Assembly (NCBI GenBank): GCA_031280335.1
Contig: JAITGZ010000124.1
Coordinates: forward strand, 1 to 6,150
Direction: 5' to 3'
Source: Deltaproteobacteria bacterium
GTDB taxonomy: Bacteria > Desulfobacterota > Desulfovibrionia > Desulfovibrionales > Desulfovibrionaceae
DNA length: 6,150 bases
The translations under genes and the position numbers were made by a program. The notes under the pieces are model-generated. The model had not been told where the DNA came from. It saw only the letters and a program-made list of their open reading frames with translations, and did not search any database. Below, piece by piece: positions 1 through 5,599 of this stretch; position 1 is the stretch's first letter; each line of letters opens with the position of its first letter.

Positions 1-1219
1 CGCACATCTCCACCCCATCCAGGGGTTTGCCGATGGAAGAGGCGCGCAGTTCCAGGGAGTCTTCGGGCATACTCTGGGTGCAGCCGGGCGAGCTTTCCGT
101 TTGCCCGTAAGCCACGGCCAGTTCCGGCAGATGCAGGCGCTGGGCAGCCAGGCGGAACAATTTGGCGCTTACAGGCGCGCCGGCGATAATACCGGTGCGC
201 AGGGAGGAAAAATCGTAACTTCCCAGATCTTCGCGCCGTGTGAGGCGCACAAACATGGCCGGCACCCCGTGCAGGGCGGTGCAGCGGTAATTTTGCACCG
301 TTTGCGCCACCTTGAGGCTTCTGAAGCTTTCCACCAACACCATGCAGGCACCGCAGCCCATACAGCACATAATCCCGGATGAAAGCCCGAAGCAGTGGAA
401 CAGCGGCACGGCCAGGCAAAGCCGGTCGTCTCGGCTGAGTCTCAGCCTCCGGCCTGTGGCCAGGGAATTGTTCACCAGATTCAAGTGGCTGAGCATGACG
501 CCCTTGGGCGCGCCTGTGCTGCCGGAAGTAAACTGTATATTGATCGTGTCGGCGGGGTCGGCCAGGGCTGCTGCTTCTTCCAGGGCCGCCGGCGGGAGTT
601 CGCCGCCCAGGAGGGGCAAACGTTCCAAAGGCAGGGTGAAGGGGCATTCCTGCGCCCCGGCGTAGAGTACGAATTGCAATTCAGGGGCCAGATCCGCCCG
701 GCCTTGCGCGCCGCGCCCCCACAGGCGGCGCACGATTTCCAGGTGGCCGTCATAAGGTGCCCGCCCGCCGGTGCCTTCCGGCAGGGCGTCCATGAAGAAC
801 AGGGCTTTGGCTTTGGCAGAGCGGAGCAGGGCGGCCAGTTCGTCCAGCCGGCTCTGCGCGTTGGCGCTTACGGTAATTACGCCTATGCGGGCGGCGGCGC
901 AAAAAAGCAACACCCACTCCAGGCGGTTGCCCCCCCAGATGACCAGTTTGTCCCCCCGGCGCAGGCCAAGACGCAAGAGACCGCAGGCGTGGCTGTCCGC
1001 CCGCTGGTCCAGTTCGCCCCAGGAAAGGACGCGCCTGTTTTCCGACTGGATCAGGGCGGGCGCGTCAGGCCAGTTTTTTGCGGCATCGCGCAGATGCCCG
1101 CCCACGGAGGTATGCGCCAAACCCACAGTGCTGTCCTGTTTTACCACTTGCGTCCCCCCGCAGACCGCCGTGCCTTGCGTTCGCGGCGGCTTGCGGAGAA
1201 AGTGGGGGTTTTCAGGCAT
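1..1219 (-). CDS. AMP-forming acyl-CoA synthetase (fatty/carboxylic acid-CoA ligase), 3' end outside window
   Basis: The enzyme activates a carboxylic acid with ATP to an acyl-adenylate and transfers it to coenzyme A; it is expected in the cytoplasm or at the inner membrane face. About 406 residues are visible. The adenylate-forming core motifs are in order: the Ser/Thr/Gly-rich phosphate loop FTSGSTGAPKGVMLSH (about 230-245), VPLFHCFG (271-278), the GIIAGAPV strand (343-350) and the A5 motif AYGQTESSPG (370-379). The HCFG form is typical of fatty-acyl-CoA synthases, so a medium- or long-chain acid is likelier than acetate, but the substrate cannot be read from sequence. The C-terminal domain with the catalytic lysine lies beyond the edge. 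The ATG at 1219 overlaps the upstream symporter gene by 8 bases, suggesting translational coupling. The first 35 or so residues do not resemble the family, so a GTG at 1147 is a possible alternative start. The frame is uninterrupted to base 1. Confidence 0.93.
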   Translation of the reverse strand, partial: MPENPHFLRKPPRTQGTAVCGGTQVVKQDSTVGLAHTSVGGHLRDAAKNWPDAPALIQSENRRVLSWGELDQRADSHACGLLRLGLRRGDKLVIWGGNRLEWVLLFCAAARIGVITVSANAQSRLDELAALLRSAKAKALFFMDALPEGTGGRAPYDGHLEIVRRLWGRGAQGRADLAPELQFVLYAGAQECPFTLPLERLPLLGGELPPAALEEAAALADPADTINIQFTSGSTGAPKGVMLSHLNLVNNSLATGRRLRLSRDDRLCLAVPLFHCFGLSSGIMCCMGCGACMVLVESFRSLKVAQTVQNYRCTALHGVPAMFVRLTRREDLGSYDFSSLRTGIIAGAPVSAKLFRLAAQRLHLPELAVAYGQTESSPGCTQSMPEDSLELRASSIGKPLDGVEMC

Positions 1220-2666
1220 CAATCTCTTTCATTTCTTTCAGACCGTAACCCTCCGGTATCGGGCACTTGTGTTTGTCCACCAGGGCGACCACAAAAAAGG
1301 TTACAATGCAGGCCAGCCATTCAAGATAGATCAGATGGCGGAACGTGTCGCGCAAAAAGGCTCTGATATCGCCCGGAGCGAACTGCCACATAAAGATGGC
1401 CAGTACGCCCACCACCAGGCACCAGAAGGCCGAACTCTTGCGGCAGAGCTGCGGGGTGTAGAAGGTGGTCAGAAGGGTCAGGGTGAATGGAGCGGTCAGG
1501 GAAAGGCCGATCATGATCGTCCCCAGTACGCTGCGCACCTGCAAAGCCATGAAGAAAGTTATGAAGGCCACCACCAGCACCAGGGCGCGCGAGACGAGCA
1601 TCTCTTCTTTCTTGGTGCGTTCCTTTTTTTGGATGGGGTTGATGATATCGCGCAAAATCATGGTGGCGCATCCCAAAAGCAGGCCCACGGCGGTGGAGAC
1701 ATCGGCGGCCCACAACCCGGCCAGCACAAAACCGGCGATGATCGGGCTGGTACTCAAGACCACTTTGGGCAGTGCCTCCACAGAATTGGCCAGGCCGGGG
1801 AACTGTATGGCGGCGGTAATGCCGAAAATGGCCGAAATAAAACCCGCCGGCAGAATGAGCAGCCCGGCCAGAATAAAGCCCTTGCTGGCCGTCGGCCCGT
1901 CTTTGGCGGCAAAGCCGATCTGGATGACCCCCTGCGTACTCTGTGCCTGGGTGATCATGACCGTGAACCAGGTGATGATGGGGAAGAGGCCCATGCCCTC
2001 CGTAAAACTGAACCATTTGGCGTCGGGCAGGGCGGTGTTCATGGCCGCAAGGCCGCCGGAGGCGGAAACCAGGGTTACAGCCCCGATGATCAAGCCTATG
2101 TATATGACGATGACGTTGATCAGGTTGGAAAGCCCGGCCGCCCAGTAACCGCCGATGAGGCAGATGCCCACAAAGGCAGCGGCGGTAAAGAGCATGCCGC
2201 TGTTAAAGGTGAAGTATTCGGGCAGCAGGGCGGTGAGTACCGCGCCGCCGGCCACATATTGCAGGGAGACTATGGTCAGCATGACGATGAGCTGGCCCAC
2301 CACGCCGATAAAGCGTGCGCCCGGGCCGTAGAAGTGTCCCAAAAATTCCGTCAAGGTGTAAACGGTCATGTTGCGCATGCGTTTGGCCAGCACCAAACCG
2401 CAGATAATGGCCCCGGCACCCCAGGCCGCATTGTACATACCGGCGGAAAGCCCGTTGGTGTAAGCATTTTGGGCTACGCCCACGGTGGAGGCTCCACCCA
2501 CGGCCATGCCGCAGACCATAACGGCAATAATGCCCACCGGAAAGCCCCGGTTGGCCAAAAAGAACCCTTTGGCTCCACCCTGGCTTAATTTGGTGGAATA
2601 CCAGGCCACGCTGTAAAGCACCACCATATAAACCACAACTATAGTAAGAGGGATGATATTCTTCAT
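1212..2666 (-). CDS. Sodium:solute symporter family (SSF/SSS) transporter
   Basis: This 484-residue integral inner-membrane protein belongs to the sodium:solute symporter family, which uses the Na+ gradient to import sugars, amino acids, carboxylates or vitamins. Hydrophobic segments cover almost the whole length, from TM1 at about 5-22 to the last at about 449-463, consistent with about 13 helices. Family landmarks are the glycine-rich second helix with GGASTVGVAQNAY (57-69) and the ADVSTAVG segment (321-328), where the adjacent S324 and T325 match the usual Na2-site hydroxyl pair. The C-terminal tail is short and charged. Start: the ATG at 2666 follows a strong ribosome site at 2673-2680. 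It lies 46 bp after the DHH gene and overlaps the acyl-CoA synthetase start by 8 bases. That pairing suggests the substrate is a carboxylate that is then joined to CoA, but this is inferred; the family alone does not fix the substrate. Confidence 0.93.
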   Translation of the reverse strand: MKNIIPLTIVVVYMVVLYSVAWYSTKLSQGGAKGFFLANRGFPVGIIAVMVCGMAVGGASTVGVAQNAYTNGLSAGMYNAAWGAGAIICGLVLAKRMRNMTVYTLTEFLGHFYGPGARFIGVVGQLIVMLTIVSLQYVAGGAVLTALLPEYFTFNSGMLFTAAAFVGICLIGGYWAAGLSNLINVIVIYIGLIIGAVTLVSASGGLAAMNTALPDAKWFSFTEGMGLFPIITWFTVMITQAQSTQGVIQIGFAAKDGPTASKGFILAGLLILPAGFISAIFGITAAIQFPGLANSVEALPKVVLSTSPIIAGFVLAGLWAADVSTAVGLLLGCATMILRDIINPIQKKERTKKEEMLVSRALVLVVAFITFFMALQVRSVLGTIMIGLSLTAPFTLTLLTTFYTPQLCRKSSAFWCLVVGVLAIFMWQFAPGDIRAFLRDTFRHLIYLEWLACIVTFFVVALVDKHKCPIPEGYGLKEMKEIDA

Positions 2667-2672
2667 GCTTAC

Positions 2673-2680
2673 TCACCTTA
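2673..2680 (-). promoter_or_regulatory. Ribosome binding site of the symporter gene
   Basis: On the minus strand the sequence reads TAAGGTGA, a close match to the anti-Shine-Dalgarno complement, 6 bases before the ATG at 2666. It fixes the start of the symporter and shows that this gene has its own initiation signal even though the DHH gene ends just upstream. Confidence 0.75.
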
Positions 2681-2712
2681 TGCTGGTTGACGTTTGAGAA
2701 ACACGTTTGGCG

Positions 2713-3624
2713 TCATTTGCCCTTGAGTGCCTGGACGATTCCTTTGATGCTCTGTTCCGCCTTTGCTGTGGGTACCTGGCATGTGCCCACCTGAAAATGC
2801 CCGCCTCCGCCGTGAGAGAGCATAAGTCTGCCCACGTCCGCAGCACAGCCGTGTTTCAGGATGGAGTGCCCCACAGTGATGACCACGTTCTGCTGCTTGA
2901 GTCCCCAGATCACCTGCACGCTTACGTTGGTCTCAGGGTACATGGCGTAGGCGGTGAAGCGGTTGCCGGAAAAAATCTCCGGTTCGTTGCGCAGGTCAAT
3001 GAGCAGGACGTTGTCCTCCTGCCTGGAGCAGCGCGAGAGCATGTCCATAAAATCTTTCTGCTGCGCAAAGTAACGATCCGTCCGTTCTTTCACGTCTTCA
3101 ATCCGCAGAATTTCTTCGGCGCTTTTTTCGGAACAGTAGCCGATCATGTCCAGCATGAGCTGATGGTTGCTGATGCGGTAGTCATGGTAGCGGCCCAGGC
3201 CGGTGCGCGGGTCCATGATCATGCCCAGCAGCACCCATCCGCCCGGATTCAAGACATTGTCGCGGGTCAGCTGGGCGCTGTCCACCTTGTCCACCGCCTC
3301 CATCATGGCGACCAGCCTGGCCGGAAAACGCTCAAGCCCGCCGTAGTAATCCCAGATCACCCTGGCGCAGCTGGGCGCGGCTTTGGATGCGCCTTCAAAC
3401 TGTATATCCCCCAGGCGTTCACGCTCGCTGCTGTGGTGATCGAACCACATGCCGCAGCCTCTGACATAAGGAACATTGGCCAGTACGTCGTTGTCGGTAA
3501 CCTCGACCAGTCCGTCCTGCAAATCCTTGGGGTGGGCGAATTTATATTCTTCAATCAGGCCGATGCTGCGGAGCAGCACCGCGCAAGCCAAACCGTCAAA
3601 ATCCGATCGGGTTACCAAACGCAT
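2713..3624 (-). CDS. DHH/DHHA1-family phosphoesterase (exopolyphosphatase-like)
   Basis: This 303-residue soluble protein has the two-domain layout of DHH phosphoesterases, metal-dependent enzymes that cut phosphodiester or phosphoanhydride bonds in substrates such as short oligonucleotides, cyclic dinucleotides, phosphoadenosine phosphate or polyphosphate. The motifs are in order: SDFDG (7-11) with two metal-ligand aspartates, TDND (43-46), the signature DHH (62-64) in WFDHHSSE, EAVDKVD (109-115), and the C-terminal DHHA1 substrate loop GGGGH (272-276). Its length is near that of NrnA-like proteins, but it lacks extra sensory or membrane domains, so GdpP-type function is unlikely. Relatives are often labelled exopolyphosphatase-like; the true substrate is unknown. 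It is the first gene of the leftward unit, with its own ribosome site at 3633-3638. The relation to the transporter and ligase behind it is not obvious and may be only co-transcription. Confidence 0.92.
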   Translation of the reverse strand: MRLVTRSDFDGLACAVLLRSIGLIEEYKFAHPKDLQDGLVEVTDNDVLANVPYVRGCGMWFDHHSSERERLGDIQFEGASKAAPSCARVIWDYYGGLERFPARLVAMMEAVDKVDSAQLTRDNVLNPGGWVLLGMIMDPRTGLGRYHDYRISNHQLMLDMIGYCSEKSAEEILRIEDVKERTDRYFAQQKDFMDMLSRCSRQEDNVLLIDLRNEPEIFSGNRFTAYAMYPETNVSVQVIWGLKQQNVVITVGHSILKHGCAADVGRLMLSHGGGGHFQVGTCQVPTAKAEQSIKGIVQALKGK

Positions 3625-3632
3625 GTCTGTTG

Positions 3633-3638
3633 ACTCCT
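3633..3638 (-). promoter_or_regulatory. Ribosome binding site of the DHH gene
   Basis: On the minus strand AGGAGT lies 8 bases before the ATG at 3624, a strong Shine-Dalgarno match that supports this start. The motif SDFDG then falls at residues 7-11, the expected place for the first strand of DHH proteins. Confidence 0.75.
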
Positions 3639-3653
3639 GTCCTGTTTTTTATG

Positions 3654-3667
3654 GCTATTTTTATAGC
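3654..3667. repeat. AT-rich inverted repeat in the DHH leader
   Basis: GCTAT and ATAGC form a perfect 5-bp inverted repeat around four T residues, with an imperfect outer extension (ATGG at 3651, CCAT at 3674). It lies between the DHH start and its likely promoter, where an operator or a small leader hairpin could sit. The arms are short, so chance is possible. Confidence 0.25.
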
Positions 3668-3693
3668 GTACATCCATAAAATTTTCTATCTCT

Positions 3694-3723
3694 ATTTTAG
3701 GATGTTTTATGCAGAAAAAGCAA
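3694..3723 (-). promoter_or_regulatory. Candidate sigma-70 promoter for the DHH-symporter-ligase unit
   Basis: On the minus strand a TAAAAT box (3699-3694), matching TATAAT at 5 of 6 positions, lies 18 bases after TTGCTT (3723-3718), which matches TTGACA at only 3 of 6. It would start transcription near 3687, giving a leader of about 60 bases before the DHH gene. AT-rich sequence throws up such boxes often, so support is modest; a weaker alternative is TATAAA at 3665-3660. Confidence 0.3.
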
Positions 3724-3747
3724 TGCCTATTTGTGCAGTCTGTACTT

Positions 3748-3762
3748 GGCGGTTCTGCCGCC
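3748..3762. repeat. GC-rich inverted repeat between the divergent promoters
   Basis: GGCGG and CCGCC form a perfect 5-bp inverted repeat with a 5-base centre (TTCTG). It lies upstream of both candidate promoters, a usual place for a shared regulator. No run of T follows on either strand, so it is not a terminator. Short GC arms can occur by chance here. Confidence 0.25.
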
Positions 3763-3780
3763 CATCCCTGCATTTTCTTC

Positions 3781-3809
3781 TTGCCAAAAATCCGGCATGG
3801 GCGCATAGT
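3781..3809 (+). promoter_or_regulatory. Candidate sigma-70 promoter for the sulP-sirtuin unit
   Basis: TTGCCA (3781-3786; 5 of 6 matches to TTGACA) and CATAGT (3804-3809; 4 of 6 to TATAAT) are separated by exactly 17 bases. Transcription would begin near 3816 and leave a leader of about 35 bases before the sulP start. A CCGGC/GCCGG inverted repeat (3792-3796 and 3812-3816) brackets the -10 box and could be an operator. This is inferred from consensus matching only. Confidence 0.4.
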
Positions 3810-3850
3810 TCGCCGGTTTACCTCAATCACCTTCAAGGCGCGGCCTACCG

Positions 3851-5599
3851 ATGTACACTCCGAAATTCAGGCCAAAACTTCTGGAATGCCTGCGCGGCTA
3901 TAATTTGAGAACCCTCGCGGCGGATGTCTCGGCCGGGATCTCCGTGGGGGTCATCGCCCTGCCCATGGCCATGGCCTTTGCCATAGGCTCCGGGGTCAAG
4001 CCTGAGGCCGGGCTGATCACCGCCATTGTGGCCGGTTTTTTGACCTCGCTCCTGGGAGGCTCCAAAGTGGCCATAGGCGGCCCCACCGGCGCTTTTGTGG
4101 CCATAGTCTCCGGCATTGTGGTCAGCTATGGGGTCTCAGGTCTCCTGGTCTGCACCATGATGGCCGGGGCCATGCTTTTTTTCATGGGCCTAATCCGTCT
4201 GGGCCAGCTTATACGCTACATCCCCGCCCCCTTGGTCAAGGGCTTCACCACCGGCATAGCGGTGATCATCCTGGGCGGCCAGTTGCGTGATTTTTTGGGC
4301 ATACAGGGTGAGGTGGACGGTTCCAACCTGATCTCCGCGCTCATGGGCCTTGTGCCGCGCCTGGGGGAAACACGCCCCTTTTCCGTGCTGGCCGGCTCGG
4401 TCAGTCTGGTCTGCATTTTTTTCTGGCCCGCCCGTCTGGGACGTTACCTGCCCGGTTCCATCGTCGCCTTGCTCGCGGTTACGCTGGTCAGCGTCCTGGC
4501 CGCCGGAGAGGGCGCGCCGCTGGTGGAGACCATTGCCGTGCGTTACGGCGGCATACCCGGTGCCATGCCTGTGCCGCGCCTGCCGGAATTTGATCTGACC
4601 ACTTTTCAGAATCTGCTTTCCCCCGCCATGACCATAGCCATGCTGGGGGCCATAGAATCCCTGCTTTGCGCTACGGCCGCCGACGGCATGACCGGCGACG
4701 AACACAATGCCGACCAGGAACTCATGGCCCAGGGTATAGCCAACATGGCGGCACCCTTTTTCGGGGCGCTGCCGTCCACCGGAGCCATAGCCCGTACCGC
4801 CGCCAACATACGCAGCGGAGCGCGCACCCCGGTGGCCGGTCTGGTACACAGCCTTACCCTGCTGCTAATCACGCTCCTTCTGGCCCCTCTGGCCCGTTAT
4901 ATTCCCCTGGCCGTGCTTTCCGCCGTACTCATCGCCGTGGGCATCAACATGGGCGACTGGCGCGAGTTCATCAACCTCCCCCGTTATCCGCGCAGTGACG
5001 CCATAGTTTTTATGCTCACCTTCGTTCTCACCGTTGTTTTCGGCCTTACCCAGGCCGTGTTTGTGGGCATGTTCGTGGCCTGCCTGCTTTTTATCCGGGG
5101 TATTTCCGCGATTACCCAGGTGGGCATACGTCCGGCCAGTCATCTGGAAAAGGCTTCGGCCATAGCGGCGGAACAGCGCAGTGAGCGGGATAGACCCTAT
5201 GTGGCCGAGGCTGAAGCCCATGAAGATATGCTGTTGATCACCCTTTCCGGGGCCATGTTCTTTGGCGCGGCCAAAAAACTGAAAAGGATATTGAGCTTTC
5301 AGCGCGGGGCGTATAAGGCGCTTATAATGCGTATGGACAAGGTGATCAGCATGGATGCCACAGGCTTGTTCACCCTGGAGGAGATCGTTGACACCTTCCA
5401 AGGTCATGGAGTAGCCATTATTTTGGTGGATATGCAGGAACAGCCGCTCAAGACCCTGAAGCGCTCCGGCCTGCTGGACCGCCTGGGTCATGAAAATATC
5501 GTGCCCGACCTGGAAACGGCTTTGCGCCGGGCCGGGGAGATCATCGACGGCACCGGACAGGCCGCCCCCACGGGCGAAAACAGTGAAGGCGGAAAATAA
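3851..5599 (+). CDS. SulP/SLC26-family anion transporter with C-terminal STAS domain
   Basis: This 582-residue inner-membrane transporter belongs to the SulP family, whose bacterial members move sulfate, bicarbonate or C4-dicarboxylates. The membrane domain (about 20-420) starts with the family block ALPMAMAFAIGSGVKPEAGL (36-55), followed by GGPTGAFVAIV (76-86) and the GAIESLLCATAADGMTG block (266-282) with its conserved acidic E269. STGAIARTAANIRSG (309-323) follows. These blocks recall E. coli DauA (YchM), a C4-dicarboxylate carrier, but sulfate or bicarbonate remains possible. The STAS domain spans about 455-565; at the site where SpoIIAA is phosphorylated (D-S-S-G) it reads D502-A-T-G505, so that serine is absent. 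Start: the ATG at 3851 is the only reasonable one, since an in-frame stop lies at 3806 and family similarity begins by residue 20; its ribosome site (AAGG, 3835) is weak and 12 bases away. Its stop overlaps the sirtuin start. ATA isoleucine codons are unusually common. Confidence 0.95.
   Translation: MYTPKFRPKLLECLRGYNLRTLAADVSAGISVGVIALPMAMAFAIGSGVKPEAGLITAIVAGFLTSLLGGSKVAIGGPTGAFVAIVSGIVVSYGVSGLLVCTMMAGAMLFFMGLIRLGQLIRYIPAPLVKGFTTGIAVIILGGQLRDFLGIQGEVDGSNLISALMGLVPRLGETRPFSVLAGSVSLVCIFFWPARLGRYLPGSIVALLAVTLVSVLAAGEGAPLVETIAVRYGGIPGAMPVPRLPEFDLTTFQNLLSPAMTIAMLGAIESLLCATAADGMTGDEHNADQELMAQGIANMAAPFFGALPSTGAIARTAANIRSGARTPVAGLVHSLTLLLITLLLAPLARYIPLAVLSAVLIAVGINMGDWREFINLPRYPRSDAIVFMLTFVLTVVFGLTQAVFVGMFVACLLFIRGISAITQVGIRPASHLEKASAIAAEQRSERDRPYVAEAEAHEDMLLITLSGAMFFGAAKKLKRILSFQRGAYKALIMRMDKVISMDATGLFTLEEIVDTFQGHGVAIILVDMQEQPLKTLKRSGLLDRLGHENIVPDLETALRRAGEIIDGTGQAAPTGENSEGGK
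5586..5593 (+). promoter_or_regulatory. Ribosome binding site of the sirtuin gene inside the sulP end
   Basis: AAGGCGGA, within the last codons of sulP, begins 13 bases before the sirtuin ATG at 5599. Together with the TAATG stop/start overlap it supports that start and implies translational coupling to sulP. Confidence 0.55.

Larger units (their letters stand above)
3625..3850. other. Divergent intergenic region between the two transcription units
   Basis: This 226-bp gap must hold the promoters of both the leftward DHH unit and the rightward sulP unit. Its DHH-proximal half (about 3640-3720) is clearly AT-rich compared with the GC-rich genes around it, and its sulP-proximal half returns to high GC. 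It contains the candidate promoters and short inverted repeats listed separately. Open frames crossing it give proteins with no recognisable family features and lack convincing ribosome sites, so I do not call a small gene here. Confidence 0.7.

Noticed and set aside
771..2588. Long plus-strand open frame of 605 codons opposite the symporter and synthetase genes
   Set aside because: Its protein is rich in Gly, His, Gln and Arg with no domain or hydrophobic pattern, and it lies antisense to two clearly recognised genes; long antisense frames are common in GC-rich DNA.
2690..2709. Direct repeat ACGTTTG (2690-2696 and 2703-2709) between the DHH and symporter genes
   Set aside because: Two 7-base copies in a 46-bp gap are too short to separate from chance, and no terminator or promoter consensus accompanies them.
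2707..3633. Plus-strand open frame of 308 codons covering the DHH gene
   Set aside because: It mirrors the DHH gene almost exactly and its translation matches no family, whereas the minus frame has every DHH motif in order.
3654..3667. Hairpin with T run as a transcription terminator
   Set aside because: The stem is only 5 bp and AT-rich, the T residues are in the loop, and no gene ends nearby.
3612..3836. Possible small genes in the intergenic gap (minus-strand 74 codons; plus-strand frames at 3630-3908 and 3709-3903)
   Set aside because: No convincing ribosome site, no recognisable features, and they run into the starts of well-supported genes.
4190..4849. Minus-strand open frames opposite sulP (also 4865-5491)
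   Set aside because: Low-complexity Gly/His/Gln-rich antisense translations without family features; the plus frame is a clear SulP protein.
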